DNA of 64,000 nucleotides from a virus: IMG/VR virus record IMGVR_UViG_3300036768_000843, positions 30,994 to 94,993 of that record; one strand, 5' to 3'. Shown piece by piece: positions 39,880 to 50,000 of this stretch (position 1 is its first letter; each line of letters starts with the position of its first letter). The notes under the pieces were generated by a model. It saw only the letters and a program-made list of their open reading frames with translations, ran no database searches and was not told where the DNA came from. The position numbers and the translations under genes were made by a program.

Positions 39880-41208
39880 TTAGTGCGGCGCGTAGTTGAT
39901 GATCTCGTCGGGCGCAATCCAACACGCGCGGCAACCTTTGCCATCCGGGCCTCCAAGGCCCGGCGGCGCGACGGCACGGCGGCAGGTGTGCTTTTGGTCG
40001 CTCGTGCTGTAGGCGCGGCAAGACCAAGTGTAGCGTGGGTCGGGACCGCTGGGACGCGGCGGGCGGTGTTCGCGCTCCGCGACGTACAGCTCGCGACTGG
40101 CAGTCATGCCGAGGTCTTGTGCGCGCGCGATCACCGTTGCCGGACTGGCCCATCCCGGTCCGAGATCGACAGGCCCAGGCTCGTTTACTTCGTACGCGCT
40201 CGGTCGGATGATCAAGTTGCGCGGGTTGCGGTTGATCTCGTTGACGGCTTCGACACCCCAAGACGTCGCCCAGATCCGCGACGGTGCCCAGAACGTGATG
40301 TCGGGAAGACGATCCGCGATCACTTTCCACTGGCGCAGGTACTCTTCGTTGAAGAAGTCGCCACTGTCGTGGATGCGGAAGAATCGCCGCCGCGTCGGCT
40401 CTGGCGGCAGACCTCGCGCAGGCTCGCCCGTTTCAGGATCCGCTTCGAGGGTCCCGCCGTCGAGCTTGTAGTCTGCGTGGTCGATGGCGTAGATCATCGT
40501 TTCGATGAATGCCGTCGAACCGTTCGGCAAGTGAAAATCGATCGCCTGTCGCGCCCAGAGGTACCGAAGGATCTGCGCAACCTGCACGTTTCCCGTCGAG
40601 TACTGACCTCCTGTCGCGTAGCATCGCTGGCAGATCGCCTGCGTAAGATCGACAGGCGTGTTGGGTGGACGGCCAAGCCCGATGTTGACGAAGCGTTCGG
40701 CGGCGCGGCGCGACGTTTCGGGTACGACACTTTGCCCAGCGACAGCTCCTGGACACGATCCACCGATCTGTGGCGACCCGGCGGGCAACGACCACGAGGG
40801 TGCGTTCATCTTCGACGTCCACGACAGGAGCCGGTACTGCCGGACGTTTGGGCTCGCGATTGAACCCCACGGCGGCCCGTATCCGATTGGTTCATCGAGG
40901 ATCAAAAAAACGTTGCTGGCCTTTTTGCCTTCCGCGTCGCCGGGTCGCACGACGAACTGCCGACCCAGAAGGCTCTCGAACACGGGATCGCGAACGAACA
41001 CCATACCGAGCAGGCCGGCGTGAAGATCGGCCAGGACTGCCTGAGGCGCTGGACACGCCGGATCGCTTTTGCCGAGGCCTGCAAACGAACCTACGCATAC
41101 GTCGTAGGCACGCTCGATGGGCTGTGCATCGGACTGCACTTCGAGGTGTGGAATGATCGCGGCCACGGAATCGCTCGCTAGCTTCGCCGTCGTGTAGCGC
41201 ACACGCAC
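39880..41208 (-). CDS. Large hypothetical protein with GP88-like motif
   Basis: This 442-residue protein contains FFRIHDSGDFFNEEYLRQWKVIADRLPDITFWAPSRI (about residues 275-312), resembling the GP88-type domain of phage proteins (HDSGDFxxxxYLxxW...FWxYTRs). Cys clusters (LTQAICQRCYATG; YTWSCRAYSTSDQKHTCRR; GKGCRACW) suggest metal binding. It overlaps the small gene at 41178. Function of GP88-like proteins is unknown to me. Confidence 0.55.
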   Translation of the reverse strand: MRVRYTTAKLASDSVAAIIPHLEVQSDAQPIERAYDVCVGSFAGLGKSDPACPAPQAVLADLHAGLLGMVFVRDPVFESLLGRQFVVRPGDAEGKKASNVFLILDEPIGYGPPWGSIASPNVRQYRLLSWTSKMNAPSWSLPAGSPQIGGSCPGAVAGQSVVPETSRRAAERFVNIGLGRPPNTPVDLTQAICQRCYATGGQYSTGNVQVAQILRYLWARQAIDFHLPNGSTAFIETMIYAIDHADYKLDGGTLEADPETGEPARGLPPEPTRRRFFRIHDSGDFFNEEYLRQWKVIADRLPDITFWAPSRIWATSWGVEAVNEINRNPRNLIIRPSAYEVNEPGPVDLGPGWASPATVIARAQDLGMTASRELYVAEREHRPPRPSGPDPRYTWSCRAYSTSDQKHTCRRAVAPPGLGGPDGKGCRACWIAPDEIINYAPH

Positions 41209-41474
41209 TGCTCGTGGAACGCTTGACTCGCGTCACGCATCGCGCGGAGCGTAGATACTCCCGACGCTTCGCCTCCCGACTGTACGTGTGCTTGATATTC
41301 CCCGTACGCCGCGAGCATCCACGCAAAAGCGTCCTGTGCGACGTTGCAACGGCCACGGTTGGCGGCGTCGAGCGTCGTCGCCGCCTCTTGAGCGATTCTC
41401 CGCAGTGCCTTTTCGGCGTGCCGTGTGTGTACGTCCGCTGGGCTGCCGAGAAACTTGCGCTTACGCTTACGCAT
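41178..41474 (-). CDS. Small helical hypothetical protein
   Basis: This 98-residue protein starts MRKRKRKFLGSPADVHTRHAEKAL, continues with helices (AATTLDAANRG; AFAWMLAAYGEYQAHVQ) and ends CVCATRRRS. Located between basic and Cys-containing genes. No family recognised. Confidence 0.5.
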   Translation of the reverse strand: MRKRKRKFLGSPADVHTRHAEKALRRIAQEAATTLDAANRGRCNVAQDAFAWMLAAYGEYQAHVQSGGEASGVSTLRAMRDASQAFHEQCVCATRRRS

Positions 41475-41476
41475 CG

Positions 41477-41920
41477 TTACTTCCTCGCTTTCCGACGACG
41501 ACGACGACGACGCTTACCGAGAGCGCCATCGACCAACCAGCATTCGTTTCGGTTGCACTCGGCGACGGTCTTTTGCAAGCCTGGCAGACCTTCAGCCACC
41601 TTGCAGACCGCGTTGGGGTGCTTCTTCGAGCACGCCTTGGCCTGTTCGAGTGCCGCTTGCTTCGATGCGTGCAGGCTCCGTCGCCATCCGGGCGGGCCGC
41701 TGACGACATAGCGCCCGCCTGCACCCGCGAAGCTGGCAGGGCACGGCCGTACGTAGACGGGCTGTTCGACGTCGTCGACGCGGAACGGCTTCTTGCCGTT
41801 CGGAACGAATGCAGTGTGCCGCTCACCAGCCTTGCGTCGAGTTGCTTGCTTGGTGGTGGCTTCGTACGCGAAGCAAGCGCCGACAGGAAGCTTCTCGAAT
41901 GCGATCGGTTTTTGCTTCAT
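41477..41920 (-). CDS. Basic Cys-containing hypothetical protein, possible paralogue of 39412
   Basis: ATG 41920 overlaps the upstream stop (ATGA), giving 147 residues. It begins MKQKPIAFEKLPVGACFAYEA. The middle has RYVVSGPPGWRRSLHASKQAALEQAKACSKKHPNAVCKV. The end is a run of Arg/Lys (LGKRRRRRRRKARK). The strongly basic tail suggests DNA binding or nucleic-acid condensation. Confidence 0.55.
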   Translation of the reverse strand: MKQKPIAFEKLPVGACFAYEATTKQATRRKAGERHTAFVPNGKKPFRVDDVEQPVYVRPCPASFAGAGGRYVVSGPPGWRRSLHASKQAALEQAKACSKKHPNAVCKVAEGLPGLQKTVAECNRNECWLVDGALGKRRRRRRRKARK

Positions 41921-42111
41921 CGCTGACTCCGACGGCGCTTGCGCCGCGCCGGCCGAAAGTGGACACGACCCAGACCTAACGATTTTGTACGCACGCACCG
42001 ATTTACGAATTCGCCGATCTGACGTGGATCGACGTTTCGCTTCTGTGCGCATGCGTCGAGTGTCTCGTAGAGCAAGTCTTCGAGCATGTCCTGACAGGAT
42101 CGTCTTGCCAC
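41917..42111 (-). CDS. Small hypothetical protein
   Basis: I choose GTG 42111 (MARRSCQDMLEDLLYETLDAC), with GGGAGC at proper spacing; ATG 42087 and TTG 42132 are alternatives. The 64-residue product has a helical N-terminal half and a basic tail (RPARRKRRRSQR). Overlaps the next gene. Confidence 0.45.
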   Translation of the reverse strand: MARRSCQDMLEDLLYETLDACAQKRNVDPRQIGEFVNRCVRTKSLGLGRVHFRPARRKRRRSQR

Positions 42112-42133
42112 TTGAAAGCTCCCAGAAATCAAA

Positions 42134-42164
42134 GGGCCACGTGCGATTGTATCGCACGTGGCCC
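42134..42164. terminator. 14-bp perfect hairpin between basic-protein genes
   Basis: GGGCCACGTGCGAT, a TGT loop, and ATCGCACGTGGCCC form a perfect 14-bp stem. It lies 20 bp past the stop of the minus-strand gene at 42185. On that strand it is followed by only a weak CTTTGATTT, so it may be a rho-independent-like terminator, an RNA stabiliser or an operator. Confidence 0.6.
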
Positions 42165-42184
42165 AGCGAGTCCCAGCTGGGACG

Positions 42185-42358
42185 TTAGCGCCGACGGCGA
42201 CGACGCCAGCGCGTCCCGCAGACCTTCCGGCCGGTCGCGGTCCGGATGCAGATCCTGCGACCCTTGCGACCCTTGCGACGCCTCGGCGCGCCCAGTGCGA
42301 TCATGCGGCGACGACGACGGCTCCGTCGACGTCGACCAAAGTTGCCCAAGTCATCCAT
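42185..42358 (-). CDS. Arg-rich small protein, probable DNA-condensing or virion protein
   Basis: ATG 42358 (MDDLGNFG) has GAGG at proper distance; 42364 is possible. Of 57 residues about 24 are Arg or Lys (GRRRRSRRRRRM; RRRKGRKGRR; RWRRRRRR), with two Cys. This is protamine-like and fits a DNA-binding or packaging protein. Confidence 0.6.
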   Translation of the reverse strand: MDDLGNFGRRRRSRRRRRMIALGAPRRRKGRKGRRICIRTATGRKVCGTRWRRRRRR

Positions 42359-42530
42359 GTTCATCCTCGTGGCTGAGAGTGAGATCTCGGGGCGGCGAGT
42401 TGCCTCCCCAGCATTGTGGGAAAACGATCTCACGCACATCCGCACTCGTCAAGCTGCGCGCCGCTGTTCGAGTGTCACACTACGAACGTCTTTGGACCAG
42501 GTTTGAAAGTACACTTTCAGTTCAAACGCA
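42359..42530. promoter_or_regulatory. Divergent intergenic region
   Basis: I see no gene in these 172 bp. The segment just before ATG 42531 is AT-richer (TTTGAAAGTACACTTTCAGTTCAAACG) with inverted GAAAGT/ACTTTC arms around ACAC (about 42504-42517), a likely operator for one of the divergent genes. Confidence 0.4.
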
Positions 42531-43229
42531 ATGCCCATTCTCAAGCCAGGTGAGAACCCAAGGCGTGTATTCAGACAGCGTCACCGCGAGCGTGGCCCGA
42601 GTCGGCTGTTCACGTTCGATGACCTCGCCGCTGCAGCAGACGAATCCCCGGCAACGACTCGATCAAAGCTGCGTACGACGACCGACGCACGAACGGCGGC
42701 GCGCTACATCCTCGACGCGCTGGCCAGCCGGTCAGCCCAACTGACCGACGATCAAGCCACGCAGGCGCTGCCCGGCACGTCACGAGCGCAGTGGCGAAGC
42801 CGCTGGCCGCGCTTCGATCTGTACCGCTGCGGATTTCCTGGTTGCACGACGTCGACGCTGCTAGAGCCGGGGCTGTGCGATGGCCATGGCGGGCCTCGGC
42901 GGCCCTTCGCAAAGATCGTCGACGATCATTTCGCGCTGTGGACGGGCCGCGAGTACACGCCCATCTGCTGCATCATCTTTGGGATCACTGGCAGTGGCGC
43001 GGTCGAGCACGTCGATCGGAATCCGTGGAACAACCACCCTGACAACTTGATCACGCCCGTCGACGTCTGCGTGCGAAACACCCGGCGCGTCCGTTGGTCA
43101 TACGGCTACCGCGAGCTGGCCGATCTGTTCGGCCTCTCCGAGGAAGGTGTACGACAAGCCGTGTCGCGTGGCGCACTCGATCCAACATCGCTGGCTGGCA
43201 TCGCGCATTTCTGGTCACGGCAGCGTTGA
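42531..43229 (+). CDS. HNH endonuclease
   Basis: This 232-residue protein has YRCGFPGC and GLCDGH (Cys pairs for zinc) around residues 100-122. GAVEHVDRNPWNNHPDNLITPV (about 160-181) has the HxD...NN...N layout of HNH nucleases. A helix-turn-helix-like end (YRELADLFGLSEEGVRQAVSRG) is typical of DNA-binding homing or phage HNH proteins. Possible roles: homing, packaging nick, or host DNA attack. Confidence 0.75.
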   Translation: MPILKPGENPRRVFRQRHRERGPSRLFTFDDLAAAADESPATTRSKLRTTTDARTAARYILDALASRSAQLTDDQATQALPGTSRAQWRSRWPRFDLYRCGFPGCTTSTLLEPGLCDGHGGPRRPFAKIVDDHFALWTGREYTPICCIIFGITGSGAVEHVDRNPWNNHPDNLITPVDVCVRNTRRVRWSYGYRELADLFGLSEEGVRQAVSRGALDPTSLAGIAHFWSRQR

Positions 43230-43243
43230 TATCCGTCGATCGG

Positions 43244-44101
43244 TCACGGCCAGATCGTCGGGTCTGACAGAATCAAGACCGCTGGCTTGTCACCTCGACG
43301 CTCGCCGACTGCACCGACGGTGTGACGTTCGGTGACCGGCACGATGGTTGCCCAGTCGTACAGCTCACGGACGCGCTCGTGATCGCTGTTGGATGCGATG
43401 AAGAGCGCGCCACGGGCATGCGCCGCGCGCAGCGCAACCGCGAGGGCGGCGTGGTCTTCATCAGTGAATCCCCCAGCGGTGTAGTTACTGTACGTTTCGA
43501 AGTACGGTGAATCGACGTAAAGCACGTCCCCTGACTGCGCGTGTGCGATCGTCGTTCGAAAGTCGGCGACGCGCAGATCTGCACCACGCAGCGCTTCGGC
43601 GACAGCGATCAGTTCGTCACGGCCGGGAACGGGAGCCGACGGGTTCCCGCCGTACGGCACATTGAACTTGCCTTGGCTGTTTTCACGGTAGAGGCCGTTG
43701 AACCCAAACCTGTTAAGGTAAATGAAACGCGCCGCCGAAAATACAACGCTAGTCGGTCGAGATGCCCGGACAGCTAGGTAGCTCTCGCGATCGGTGCCGC
43801 GCTCGACGAGCGTCTGCAGCGCCCACGCTACCGCTTCCGGTGTTCGGCGAATCGTCGCGTAGGTCGCGACGAGCGGCATGCACGTGTCGCCAAGAATCAT
43901 GCCAGGCAGGCCCAACGCGAGCGCGACAGCTCCCCCGCCCAGGAACGGTTCGATGTAGCGACCGCGCGTCGTTGCGATCCGTTGATAGATCGCCGGAACG
44001 ATCTTCGGAACGAGCCAGCGCTTGCCACCGACCCACTTGATCGGTGGTTGACAGCCAGCCGGCGGCGGTAGTGGGTGCAGATGCGTCGACGTCGACGTCA
44101 C
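43244..44101 (-). CDS. dam: Dam-like DNA adenine methyltransferase
   Basis: This 285-residue protein starts at GTG 44101. IKWVGGKRWLVPKI is the D12-class start, YIEPFLGGGAVALAL motif I, RFGFNGLYRENSQGKFNVPYGG typical of Dam, and DVLYVDSPYFETY motif IV (DPPY is DSPY here). Alpha-class adenine methyltransferase, likely GATC. GATC sites are very dense in the intergenic region at 54789-54932. The Pro-to-Ser change in motif IV may lower activity but is tolerated in some homologues. Confidence 0.8.
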   Translation of the reverse strand: MTSTSTHLHPLPPPAGCQPPIKWVGGKRWLVPKIVPAIYQRIATTRGRYIEPFLGGGAVALALGLPGMILGDTCMPLVATYATIRRTPEAVAWALQTLVERGTDRESYLAVRASRPTSVVFSAARFIYLNRFGFNGLYRENSQGKFNVPYGGNPSAPVPGRDELIAVAEALRGADLRVADFRTTIAHAQSGDVLYVDSPYFETYSNYTAGGFTDEDHAALAVALRAAHARGALFIASNSDHERVRELYDWATIVPVTERHTVGAVGERRGDKPAVLILSDPTIWP

Positions 44102-44226
44102 GACAGTGCTTTCCAGAGGCAGTACATCACGCCAGCCGCGAACGCGAGCAGTCCCGGGCTTGCCCAGTCAGCCCTTGGCGAACGAAACACCGTGCATCGT
44201 GTAAGCAGATCTCGACGGAGCTGCAA
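44098..44226 (-). CDS. 42-aa membrane protein
   Basis: I propose the TTG at 44226 as start; the frame overlaps the dam start (GTGA). The product has a basic head (LQLRRDLLTRCTVFRSPRADW) and a transmembrane segment (PGLLAFAAGVMYCLW). Short and with a weak start. Confidence 0.4.
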   Translation of the reverse strand: MQLRRDLLTRCTVFRSPRADWASPGLLAFAAGVMYCLWKALS

Positions 44227-44233
44227 TGCCGTT

Positions 44234-44485
44234 TCAGGTTTCAGTGTCGCGCGGCTGCCACTGATCGGCGAGGTCGAGGTAGTAACCGACGGCTTCCCGT
44301 ACATCATCGAATAGCTCCTCTCCGGAAGGGCCAAGGACCCGAAACCGATCGTTTTCGATCCGTTCGATCTTCAGCTGCTCTGATGACACGACAGCGAAGC
44401 GTGCAGGGTGTGCGAGTACGACGGCGAAAGCTGCCATGAGGTGCTCTTCATGAGCGCGTGTGATGAGATCTGGATCTGTCGTCAC
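44234..44485 (-). CDS. Small hypothetical protein
   Basis: GTG 44485 overlaps the kinase stop (GTGA), giving 83 residues. It begins MTTDPDLITRAHEEHLMAAFAVVLAHPARF and has a beta segment (KIERIENDRFRVLGPSGEELF). No family recognised. Confidence 0.55.
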   Translation of the reverse strand: MTTDPDLITRAHEEHLMAAFAVVLAHPARFAVVSSEQLKIERIENDRFRVLGPSGEELFDDVREAVGYYLDLADQWQPRDTET

Positions 44486-45120
44486 GATGCCGAGAATGGA
44501 TCGAGAGGCCAGCCGAGATCTTGCCGAATCCAACGCAAGTTCTGCTCGATCGGCACGGTCCCGTCCAAGATCGCACTGTGCGCCGCAAACCGATCGGACG
44601 TTGCGAGCGCGCGATATGCCTGCCGCATCTGTTCCAGACGATCGAGATCTTCTGACTCGTACAACACGTTGCGAGGTTCGCTCCGCATCTGCCTGCGTTC
44701 GAGAGCGACTTTGGCTGGAACATCGACGAAGTAAATCCGATCGGGCATCGTCAGGCGCGCTGCCTCGACTACTTGTCGGACGCAGTCTTGCCCGTAGATC
44801 TCGCTTTGGTAAACGAGGCTCGAAACCTGTACGTGGCGGTCGCAGATCAGCCACGCGCCCGACTCGATCGTACGCCGTACCAGCGGCTCCATGTCCTTGG
44901 CTTCTGCGAGGAACAACCAAAACATGGCATTCTTATCGACGCAGACGCCATTTTCGAACACATCACGGATGAGCGCGCCCACGCGAGATTCCCGGCTCGG
45001 GAACGCCAGCCGGCGAACAGGTTGGTGGAGCGCTTGTCGGATCCACGATTCCAGCTGTGCGGCGAGCGTCGACTTACCCGAGCCATCCATGCCCTCGAAG
45101 AGTACGTACCGTCCCTTCAT
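44482..45120 (-). CDS. tmk: Thymidylate kinase
   Basis: This 212-residue protein contains the P-loop FEGMDGSGKST (8-18), SGAWLICDRHVQVSSLVYQ (the DR(H/Y) motif), and DRIYFVDVPAKVALERRQMR, matching dTMP kinases. It provides dTTP precursor for replication. It overlaps the DinG-like helicase gene (ATGA), in the replication operon. Confidence 0.9.
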   Translation of the reverse strand: MKGRYVLFEGMDGSGKSTLAAQLESWIRQALHQPVRRLAFPSRESRVGALIRDVFENGVCVDKNAMFWLFLAEAKDMEPLVRRTIESGAWLICDRHVQVSSLVYQSEIYGQDCVRQVVEAARLTMPDRIYFVDVPAKVALERRQMRSEPRNVLYESEDLDRLEQMRQAYRALATSDRFAAHSAILDGTVPIEQNLRWIRQDLGWPLDPFSAS

Positions 45121-47081
45121 TTTGTGACTCCTAGAAATCGCCCCACGTCGGCGAGGTCCTGCGAATAGCCCTTGAAAGGCAGGCTCGCAAGAAACTTCCG
45201 ACCGTAGCGTTTGGTCTTGATGCGCTGGTCGAGCAGTACGAACACACCCGTGTCGGTCGTGCTGCGAATGAGCCGACCTGCCCCCTGCGCCAGTACGATC
45301 GCAGCGCGCGGCACGTAGAAGTCGTCGTAGAACGTGTCAGGGTGCTTCTCTTTCATCATGTCGATGAACGGATCATCGAAGCTCTCGAACGGGAGCTTGT
45401 CGATCACGAGACAAGACAACGACTCGCCGGCCACGTCGAGCCCCATCCAGAAACTGCGGGTCGCGAACAGGATGCTGTTGACGTCCTCGCGAAACATCTT
45501 CGCGAGCATGTTGTTGGGCGCGTCACCCTGTACGAGCAACGGATAGTCGATGTTGTCACGGATCTGCTCGACCACGGACCGAAGACGTCGCCACGACGTG
45601 AACAGAACCAGCGTGCGACCTTGGCACTCCCAAACGATCTGTTGGATCGCTTGGGCTGCAGCCTTGTCGAAGATCGCCTCGTTCTCGCTCGTCGGGAACG
45701 GGATCCCGAGTGGAACGACAAACTTGGCTTGCCTCTCGTAGTCGAAGGGGCTCGGCACCTGGAGTGTCCGCATCCGTGCCGTGATTTCTGGAGTGGTCAA
45801 TCCCAGCTCCTGACGGATGAAATCGAAGCTGCCACCGACCGCGAGCGTGGCCGACACGCAAACGACCGCTGGGTAACGCTCGAATACGATTTCTCGCAGG
45901 CGATCACCGACATGGTACGGCGCGGCACACAGCTTGATTGTCGCCCCGGCGATGCGCGAAGGGTCCGTCGGGTAGTCGAACCAGTACACGGTCATGTCGT
46001 CGGATTGGCCAACGAATGCACGAATGCCTGCGGCAAGGCTCTCGGCGCGCTTGCGCGCTTGCGTACGTGCCATGCAGAGCGCACAGATCTCGTCGCGCAC
46101 GCACGAACCGCACTTGCTGTCCATGGCAACGACGTTGTCGAGCACGTCACACAGCTCGTCGACGTTCACGAACCCGCGATGCTTGAGCCGACCGGTCGGG
46201 CGATACTGGATCACGTAGTCGGCGATCTTGGCGAAGGTCGGCTCGACCGATCGGCGCAACTCCCGAGCCAGACCTCGCTCGCCCGCACGGTCCTGCAGCA
46301 GCGTCGCGAGCTGCCGAATCGACCACTCCGTGATTTCGGTTCCAAAACACCGCCTGGCGATGGACGCAGCCTCGTGCGCCTCGTCGAGCACGACGAGGCC
46401 GAACTGCCGCCAGAAAGTATCGGGGGCGTGTACGAGCTTGGCGTAGAACAGATCGTAGTTGGTGACGACGACATGCGCCAACGATGCCGTCTCGATGGCG
46501 CGCTCCGCAAAGCACGATTTGAAGTGCTCGCACGCCTGGTGATCGCAGTCCTCGCCTGAAACCGACACTGCCCGCCAGGTCTGATCGCTGACGATCGGCG
46601 CGTCGTTACGATCGCCTGAGTCAGGCGACGTGCTCACCCACGCGCTCAGTGCATCTCCTTCGGCCTCGCATCCGAGTGGCCAGTGCAGTATGCGTGACTC
46701 GCGAAGCGAGAGCTCGCGCCGGCAGAGATAGTTCGATCGACCCTTGAGCGCCGCGAAGCAAAATGCCACTTGGCCTTCGAGGGCCTTGGCCAGAATCGGC
46801 AAGTCCTTGTCGACGAGCTGATCTTGCAGTGCTTTGTTCGCAGTCACGATCAGCGATGGCCGACCCGTCGTAACAGCCCGAAGAATCGCCGGGATTCCGT
46901 ACGCGAACGACTTACCAACACCTGTCGGACCTTCAGCGACAAGGATGTGGTCGTTGCGAGCTGCATCCCAGATGCGGGACGCGAGCTGCACCTGTCCCGC
47001 ACGACGTACGTAGCCGGGGATGACTTTGGCCAAGGGTCCGTCATCCGAGAACACTTGAGAGATGTCTTCTTTCGAGTTCAC
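45117..47081 (-). CDS. DinG-like XPD-family helicase
   Basis: This 654-residue protein has Walker A GPTGVGKS (51-58), DEAH (233-236), and late motifs TRSFWMGLDVAGESL and QGAGRLIRS. Cys120, 179, 184 and 190 fit the four Cys of an iron-sulfur cluster between motifs Ia and II. A DinG/XPD SF2 5'-3' helicase is expected to unwind DNA or R-loops at forks. It lies 13 bp downstream of the DNA polymerase gene. Confidence 0.9.
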   Translation of the reverse strand: MNSKEDISQVFSDDGPLAKVIPGYVRRAGQVQLASRIWDAARNDHILVAEGPTGVGKSFAYGIPAILRAVTTGRPSLIVTANKALQDQLVDKDLPILAKALEGQVAFCFAALKGRSNYLCRRELSLRESRILHWPLGCEAEGDALSAWVSTSPDSGDRNDAPIVSDQTWRAVSVSGEDCDHQACEHFKSCFAERAIETASLAHVVVTNYDLFYAKLVHAPDTFWRQFGLVVLDEAHEAASIARRCFGTEITEWSIRQLATLLQDRAGERGLARELRRSVEPTFAKIADYVIQYRPTGRLKHRGFVNVDELCDVLDNVVAMDSKCGSCVRDEICALCMARTQARKRAESLAAGIRAFVGQSDDMTVYWFDYPTDPSRIAGATIKLCAAPYHVGDRLREIVFERYPAVVCVSATLAVGGSFDFIRQELGLTTPEITARMRTLQVPSPFDYERQAKFVVPLGIPFPTSENEAIFDKAAAQAIQQIVWECQGRTLVLFTSWRRLRSVVEQIRDNIDYPLLVQGDAPNNMLAKMFREDVNSILFATRSFWMGLDVAGESLSCLVIDKLPFESFDDPFIDMMKEKHPDTFYDDFYVPRAAIVLAQGAGRLIRSTTDTGVFVLLDQRIKTKRYGRKFLASLPFKGYSQDLADVGRFLGVTK

Positions 47082-47093
47082 GACCGATCCTCC

Positions 47094-50000
47094 TCAGTTC
47101 ACCTCAGCCCACGACCGGCCGGCTTTTGCGTCGACGGGGAAGACCACCGTGGTTCCCTCGTACGTGACCTCGCGCGTGAAACATTCGACGATCAGGCTCT
47201 TGAGGCGATCCTGATCGTCTTCGTCGCACTCGAACACGACGGCGTCGTGGATCTGCAAAATCGGAAACGAATTCTTGGGGAGCTTGGGCATGATCTCCAT
47301 GAGCCCCAGGTTGATGATGTCCGCGCCCGTTGACTGCACGGGGAAGTTCACGACTTCGGACATGTCGAACTGCTTGAGCGGAAAACAACGCCGCCGTCCA
47401 AGGATCGCGCTGCGGACCTCGCCCACCTGATCAGCCATGCGCACCATGCGTTGATGCCAAGCAGTAACGCCTGGCATCTTCGTTGCCATCGTCGCGACCA
47501 TCTTACCGATCATTCCGATCGTGACTTTCGGGTAGTCGCGCACGACAGCTTTCCAACCGGCCTCGACCGAGCCACCGTAGAACGCGCAGTTGTGAGAAAG
47601 AAACCCCTCAGCAATGAAAGTCTCTGTCGTCGTCTGAACTGCAACTACCTCGCGGCTGCCGACAGGCTCGACCGAGAGAACTCGTGCGTCAGCTTCGCGC
47701 GAGCGATCTTCCTCCCACGGTTTCATCGTGAACATCATGACGTCGCCGGGGCGTAGCTGATCGGTCCGTACCCACTGCTTGGACTGCCAACGGTGTTTGC
47801 CCTTCCACGGCTGTCCGTTGCCGTTTTGGGGTCGTGCAACCCAGAGGTGTTCGTCGCTCGCAGTAACTTCGCCGTGTGTCGTCACAATGCGGTAACACGG
47901 TTGCCGAAGTGTCTTGACGCACTCGACGATCGACTGCTTGAAGTAGTTTTCGGTCCAGTGCTCACCCGGTGGCGAGCTTGTGAAGCCAATCAGTACGTCG
48001 CCGGGTTTCAAGGTTTCGATCGTGCGCCATGTTAGATCCGCCGCGAGCACCCGCGTACCAGGTACGAGGCAGTACTCCGGCCGTTTCACCATGTCGCGGA
48101 GGACCTTTCGCTCGTCGACGGGCCGCTGATCGAAATCCGGCCAGACGATGCGTGCGAACTCGCTGTGAATGTCACGATCGTTTTGAAAGATCGAGAGCAG
48201 GAACGGATCGCCCGAGAGGAGCGCAATGATCCGGGCTTCCAACTGCTTGGCGTCGAACGCCACCAGCGCGCGCCCCGGCGGGGCGACGACTTGGCTGCGC
48301 AGGTTCGGCCGGCCTTTCTTCTTGTCGGCCTTGGGCCAGTTCTGCGAGCCGGGCGCTTCCGAGCCCCATCGCCCCGTGATCTTGTGAACGCTCCAGCGCG
48401 GATGCACACGGTCGTTTTCGTCAGCGAAACCGTAGACGATCTTGCTCCCGTACTCGCGAGTGAACATCCGCTCGACGAACGTGTTGAGGAGCTTGGCGTT
48501 CTCGCGATAGATCAGGAGCGCCCGAACTTCGGGATAGTCAACGAAGCTCTCCAGGATGTCTTTCTTCGTCGAAATCTTGCCGCTCGCGGTTTGAATCGAC
48601 AGCGGCACGCCGCACGCCTTGAGGAAGGCCACGACGTGATCGCCCCCGTCGAGCTGGAACTTGAAGGGCTTTTTGTCCATCTCTTCGAGCCGCTTGGCGA
48701 TGCGTTCGTCTAGATCCAACGGATCGTTCTTGCGGAGTCGGCGAGCTTGTTCGAGCGCGAGTCGTTCGCGAAAGCTTGCATGGATGCGGGGATCGAGAAC
48801 CTTGGCGAGCAGCTCGTCGCGCGCCTTGCCGATCTTCGCCTTGAACTCGACCCGCAGCTGCTCGTTGATCTCGCGACTGATCGGTACGCCTTGGACGTGC
48901 ATGATTGCCGCCGCCCGCGCCATTGCCTTGTCGACCTCGTACGTCTTCTCGGCGAGCGACTTCTTGACGGCGACGGCAAGCGGTGCAGCGATGCGCATGG
49001 TCGCGAGCGTGTCGCGTGCGTTGTAGGGCAAAAGCTCGTCGAGCGAGCCTTCGCCGTGGCGGAACTCAGCCTTCCATGGCGTGATCGCGTAAAACTGCGT
49101 CGTGACGCGCTGCAGGTCGTGTGGCAGTCCGGGGAACGCGCTGTGATGCGCGAGCAGCGTGTCTTCACACGGCCCGTCGACGGTGAAGCCGTGGCGATTC
49201 AGCACCGGGATGTCGTACAGTCCGTTGTGAAACCACTTCGTGATGTTGCGGTCGGCCAAGATCTGACCGATAGCGTGCTTTGCGCGCGGTGTCAGGATGT
49301 TCCATGCAACGCTGATGGCGCGATCGACGATTGCGAGCCCGATCGCGTTGAGCTTGGCGTGTGCTGCCTGTAGCGCCGAGTGCTTCTTCGGATCGTCGAC
49401 GTAGGTTTCCGTGTCGCAGGCAAACTCGCGCCGGGAACGAATTTCCTCGACCATGCCAAGTACGAGCTGTTCTGCGCGTGCCGAATCGGTCGTTTCGTAC
49501 TCGATGTCGTCTGTGAACCGAAGATCGGCTCCGCGTGCGAGCTGGTTGACTTTCTGAAGGTCGTAGACGAGCAGCCAGAACGCGAGGTCGCTCGTGTGAG
49601 CGCCGCCGCCCGCCGCCAAGCCGCTGCCGCCACGAAGGATCGCAGCCGGATGCGTCGTCGGAATCACGTAGCGCGGCCCCGTTCCGTCGAAGTCGACCTC
49701 GTGCAGTGAGCCGGCCATCTGCGTGATCGAAAACTTCTCGCCGCAGAAATTCTGCGCGGCAACGGCCCCGAGCGCCGCGACGGGACGCCCCGGAAACTGC
49801 GCAAGCTCGCGTTGGAGCCTGGGCGCGCAGCAACGCCTAGCTTCACGCTTATCGCGGTCGGTCGCGTCACTCGGTGGAGCGCAAAGCGTCGCGTTCGACA
49901 CCCAGATCGACTCGCGACGCACGCGAATGCGCGCGAGCGCTTCGGACACCAAGCGGCCCGACTGCCCGACGAAGGGGCGACCTTGCGCGACCTCGTTGTG

